Source: Verrucomicrobiota bacterium
Lineage (GTDB): Bacteria; Verrucomicrobiota; Verrucomicrobiia; Verrucomicrobiales; Akkermansiaceae
Assembly: GCA_026397725.1 (NCBI GenBank)
Contig: JAPLUI010000396.1
Coordinates: 1-42,317, forward strand
Reading direction: 5' to 3'
Length of the DNA: 42,317 bases
Each line of letters starts with the position of its first letter. Positions within the stretch are counted from its first letter, which is position 1. A program made the translations under genes and the position numbers. Below the pieces are notes generated by a model that was given only the letters and a program-made list of their open reading frames with translations, did not search any database and was not told the origin of the DNA. Shown piece after piece: positions 40,639-42,317 of the stretch.

Positions 40639-41244
40639 TCACTTTTCGTGAAACGCATGCCAGGCACCGGCAAAATCCCTGACCCGCGCCAAGCCCTGCC
40701 AAATGGATTGCGGACCCGGAGCACCATCGCTTTTCGCCCGAGGTGGCCGCCGAGTTTGCCGACGATGGCGATGAACTCGGAGAGTGTCGGCTCGCCGGCC
40801 TCCTTGCTGCGTTTCACCACGGCACACGCCGATTTCCGTTCAGCCTCTTCAAACACACCTCCACATGGGATGTCAGGGCACTGCCGGCCCAGATGCGTGA
40901 GATAGAGAATCCGCCAGGCGATCACCGCATAGATCATCACGGAATTGATCAGCGCCTGACCGGTCTTGAGTTGGATGCTTTCCACCCTGCACCCGGTTTT
41001 CAGAACCCGGTGAAACACCTCGATGTCCCAGCGTCTCCGATCCAGCCCCGCTGCTCGATCTTGAGCAGAAAGCTGCGGGCGGCCAGATCCTTGGGGCGTC
41101 CGCAGCCGTCGCGCCAATCCCAGAACACGCACAACTCGCCAGCCAACTTGCGTCGGCTAAAGTCTGCGTGCTCCCCGATTCAGCCCGAGAGCCAGCGCAC
41201 ATTTGCCTCATCCACTGCACGTCCCTGAACTACAATTGGCCATC
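40639..41244 (-). pseudogene. IS4-family (IS50-like) transposase relic
   Basis: The C-terminal half of a DDE transposase. Readable in succession: EANVRWLSG, a stop, then RRKLAGELCVFWDWRDGCG and PKDLAARSFLLKIEQRGWIG; RRRWDIEVFHRVLKTGCRVE, QLKTGQALINSVMIYAVIAW and RILYLTHLGRQCPD; then, after a frame change, GPQSIWQGLARVRDF. The IS4 signature Y-x2-R-x3-E-x6-K is present (R, E and K intact in RWDIEVFHRVLK) except that Tyr is Asp. At least one stop and two frameshifts, plus the missing N-terminal DD part, make it inactive. It lies inside matched IS50-type ends, which confirms the family. Confidence 0.85.
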
Positions 41245-41394
41245 GCATGACCCCATTTAATTCTCAAAGAACCGTGTAGTCCAGCCATCTTTGCAACTTT
41301 CGGAGATGCGCCCGGTGCGTTCGGTCACACACGCCTTTCAAACGCCTGTCTCTAACATTTCAACTCCGCCTGGAGCCCTCGAAACCCGGTCCCG

Positions 41395-41414
41395 GATTTG
41401 TGTATAAAGACCAG
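41395..41414. repeat. right terminal inverted repeat of the IS relic
   Basis: Exact 20-bp inverted partner of 40482-40501, followed by GGCCGGACC, the near-perfect target duplicate. Confidence 0.93.
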
Positions 41415-41746
41415 GGCCGGACCGGAGGGCGGGGAAATGGGGGCGCGTTGGGGTAAAAGCTGAAAATCTGAAACGCTGAAAAATGAGACGACAAGACCTA
41501 CCAAGGCGCTGGCCCGGCGGGATCATGCAGGGGAATGGGGGATGTCGTCAGAATCATGGTCAATCTCCTCAAGCGCAAAAATTGCTTTCCGCCCCGCTTG
41601 GCCAAGGATCTTTTTATAAAATCCTCGGGCAGTTGAGGGTTGGGAATTGGCTCGGATGGTCTGATTGCATGGGTTGGCGGACGGTGGCGCGGACTGACGA
41701 ACAGGCTCAGGACTCCTTACCTCCGGGAAGTGAGCGTGACACTGTG
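41415..41746. other. degenerate DNA right of the IS relic
   Basis: 332 bp. It includes a GAGGAG Shine-Dalgarno-like site followed 7 nt on by a 19-codon minus-strand frame (start 41557, MILTTSPIPLHDPAGPAPW). This looks like the intact start of a gene whose body is gone. An AGGAT-TTTT/AAAA-ATCCT hairpin lies at about 41607-41628. No complete gene is evident. Confidence 0.4.
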
Positions 41747-41990
41747 TTAGGGATCGGCGGCGGGAGAGCCTAACAGGGGGTGGCGCATGGTCTGCGCCGT
41801 CCCCGGCAAGGTGATTTCCATTTCGTTAAGCTGCTCGAGGTTCGCAGTCAGGGTGCGCCCAACCACCGGGCGGAAGTCGCGATGGATTTCGACGTGAAGC
41901 AGGCCTGCGCTTGGCTCGGGTCGCAGGTCCGCTTCCGCGACGAACAGATTCCGCAACAGCCGCCTGGCGGCGGCGTTGTCGATGGTGGCG
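41747..41990 (-). pseudogene. transposase-like C-terminal fragment
   Basis: About 80 codons reading TIDNAAARRLLRNLFVAEAD, LRPEPSAGLLHVEIHRDFRP and LEQLNEMEITLPGTAQTMRH. The segment LLEQLN-ExE-xxPGT resembles the last part of transposases in this phylum that carry an Asn/Glu-rich end (LEELNATETxFPGTxLR). The upstream catalytic part is not present in the same frame. Assignment is tentative. Confidence 0.45.
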
Positions 41991-42072
41991 GAGCGTGCCA
42001 ATGGGGGCAGGGGGCGGTCTCGGCGCGGTAGGCAATCATATGCACGGCGTCGAGCACCCGCTGATCCCGGGA

Positions 42073-42317
42073 TCACGATTCGAGGTGCGCAGTGTCAAGT
42101 GGACTCCTGATTGTTTGTCTGACACATAGTGTAATCCCCTTCTGCAAATCCCTAACACTCCACAACGTCCCTGCTGCCGCCGCGGCACTCCCCCTCAATT
42201 TCCGCGCCCCGCTCTTGCGCTTCGGCCCAAAGCGACTCCTGCACTGCTTGAACACCTCATCCACGAAGGCCCGACTCCCGAGCACCGCCCCATCCGAGAA
42301 ATACCGCACCCGGCACC
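42073..42317 (-). CDS. REP-associated transposase, C-terminal end (runs off window)
   Basis: At least 80 codons entering from beyond the right edge and ending at 42073: CRVRYFSDGAVLGSRAFVDE, VFKQCRSRFGPKRKSGARKL then LWSVRDLQKGITLCVRQ. This is the C-terminal signature of REP-associated (Y1-type) transposases of this phylum and parallels the decayed copy at 6140-6640. The catalytic HUH and Tyr region would lie outside the window, so activity cannot be judged. Such enzymes are thought to mobilise small palindromic repeats like those seen here. Confidence 0.8.
   Translation of the reverse strand, partial: CRVRYFSDGAVLGSRAFVDEVFKQCRSRFGPKRKSGARKLRGSAAAAAGTLWSVRDLQKGITLCVRQTIRSPLDTAHLES

Larger units (their letters stand above)
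40482..41414. mobile_element. IS50/Tn5-like insertion sequence relic
   Basis: 933 bp bounded by perfect 20-bp terminal inverted repeats, CTGGTCTTTATACACAAATC at 40482-40501 and its complement at 41395-41414. They closely match the Tn5 outer end (CTGACTCTTATACACAAGT). The flanking 9 bp are GACCGGACC (40473-40481) and GGCCGGACC (41415-41423), a 9-bp target duplication with one mismatch, the IS50 size. Intact IS50-type elements are about 1.5 kb, so this copy has lost about a third, and its transposase is broken. Fresh-looking ends with a decayed gene suggest it could be moved in trans by a relative. Confidence 0.9.

Noticed and set aside
1..42317. rRNA genes or riboswitches
   Set aside because: I recognised no rRNA segments and no known riboswitch core. 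Hairpins upstream of genes lacked conserved aptamer sequence.

Overview
The window looks like chromosomal DNA from a member of the Verrucomicrobiota, probably Verrucomicrobiales. The evidence is the high GC content, a PEP-CTERM tail (VPEPS, hydrophobic stretch, RRKR), very large secreted beta-helix and LamG proteins, formylglycine-generating-enzyme-like (FGE) genes, REP-associated transposase relics, an integron-type integrase relic, and starts that mostly lack a Shine-Dalgarno sequence. This is judged from protein families read by eye, so the phylum call is fairly confident and anything finer is not.

Region by region. 1-1079 holds no convincing gene. 1080-3549 carries deoC and an FGGY sugar kinase on the plus strand. 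3847-6024 is a creB-creC two-component pair on the minus strand, with a striking palindrome just ahead of creB. 6140-6640 is a decayed REP-type transposase. 6762-9245 (plus) has a secreted GHL10-type glycosidase, a MauE/DoxX-like membrane protein and a single-KH RNA-binding protein. 9580-9970 is a broken SNF2 helicase relic. 10007-14897 (minus) is a nucleotide-biosynthesis cluster, purD - pyrR - proline-rich membrane protein - pyrB - pyrC, with overlapping or closely spaced genes; yicC follows upstream. 16540-28379 is dominated by two huge secreted proteins (1275 and about 1864 aa) flanking a lipoprotein hydrolase. 28525-31031 (minus) encodes a secreted ATPase-less Lon-type (S16) protease and a thioredoxin lipoprotein. 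31298-32749 is an NCS1 cytosine permease-like transporter. 33122-36064 is a secreted two-domain M16 zinc protease.

From the tRNA-Leu(CAG) at 36230 to the right edge the window becomes accessory DNA and pseudogenes: the C-terminal stub of a tyrosine recombinase beside the tRNA, a SEC-C protein, small membrane proteins, two broken FGE-like genes, an integron-integrase fossil split by a palindromic element and a 9-bp minisatellite, an IS50/Tn5-like relic with perfect 20-bp inverted repeats and a near-perfect 9-bp target duplication, and the ends of two more transposases. This pattern suggests an old integration site at a tRNA that has collected and lost mobile DNA.

Functionally, the clearest linked systems are pyrimidine/purine synthesis (PyrR sits in the cluster it would sense), CreBC signalling, and an envelope proteolysis/redox set (S16 protease plus thioredoxin). 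Two signals fall outside normal gene annotation. One is a strong bias for TTAG/CTAA to occur as GTTAG/CTAAC on both strands. The other is a family of small palindromic repeats, one of which sits inside the integrase fossil.
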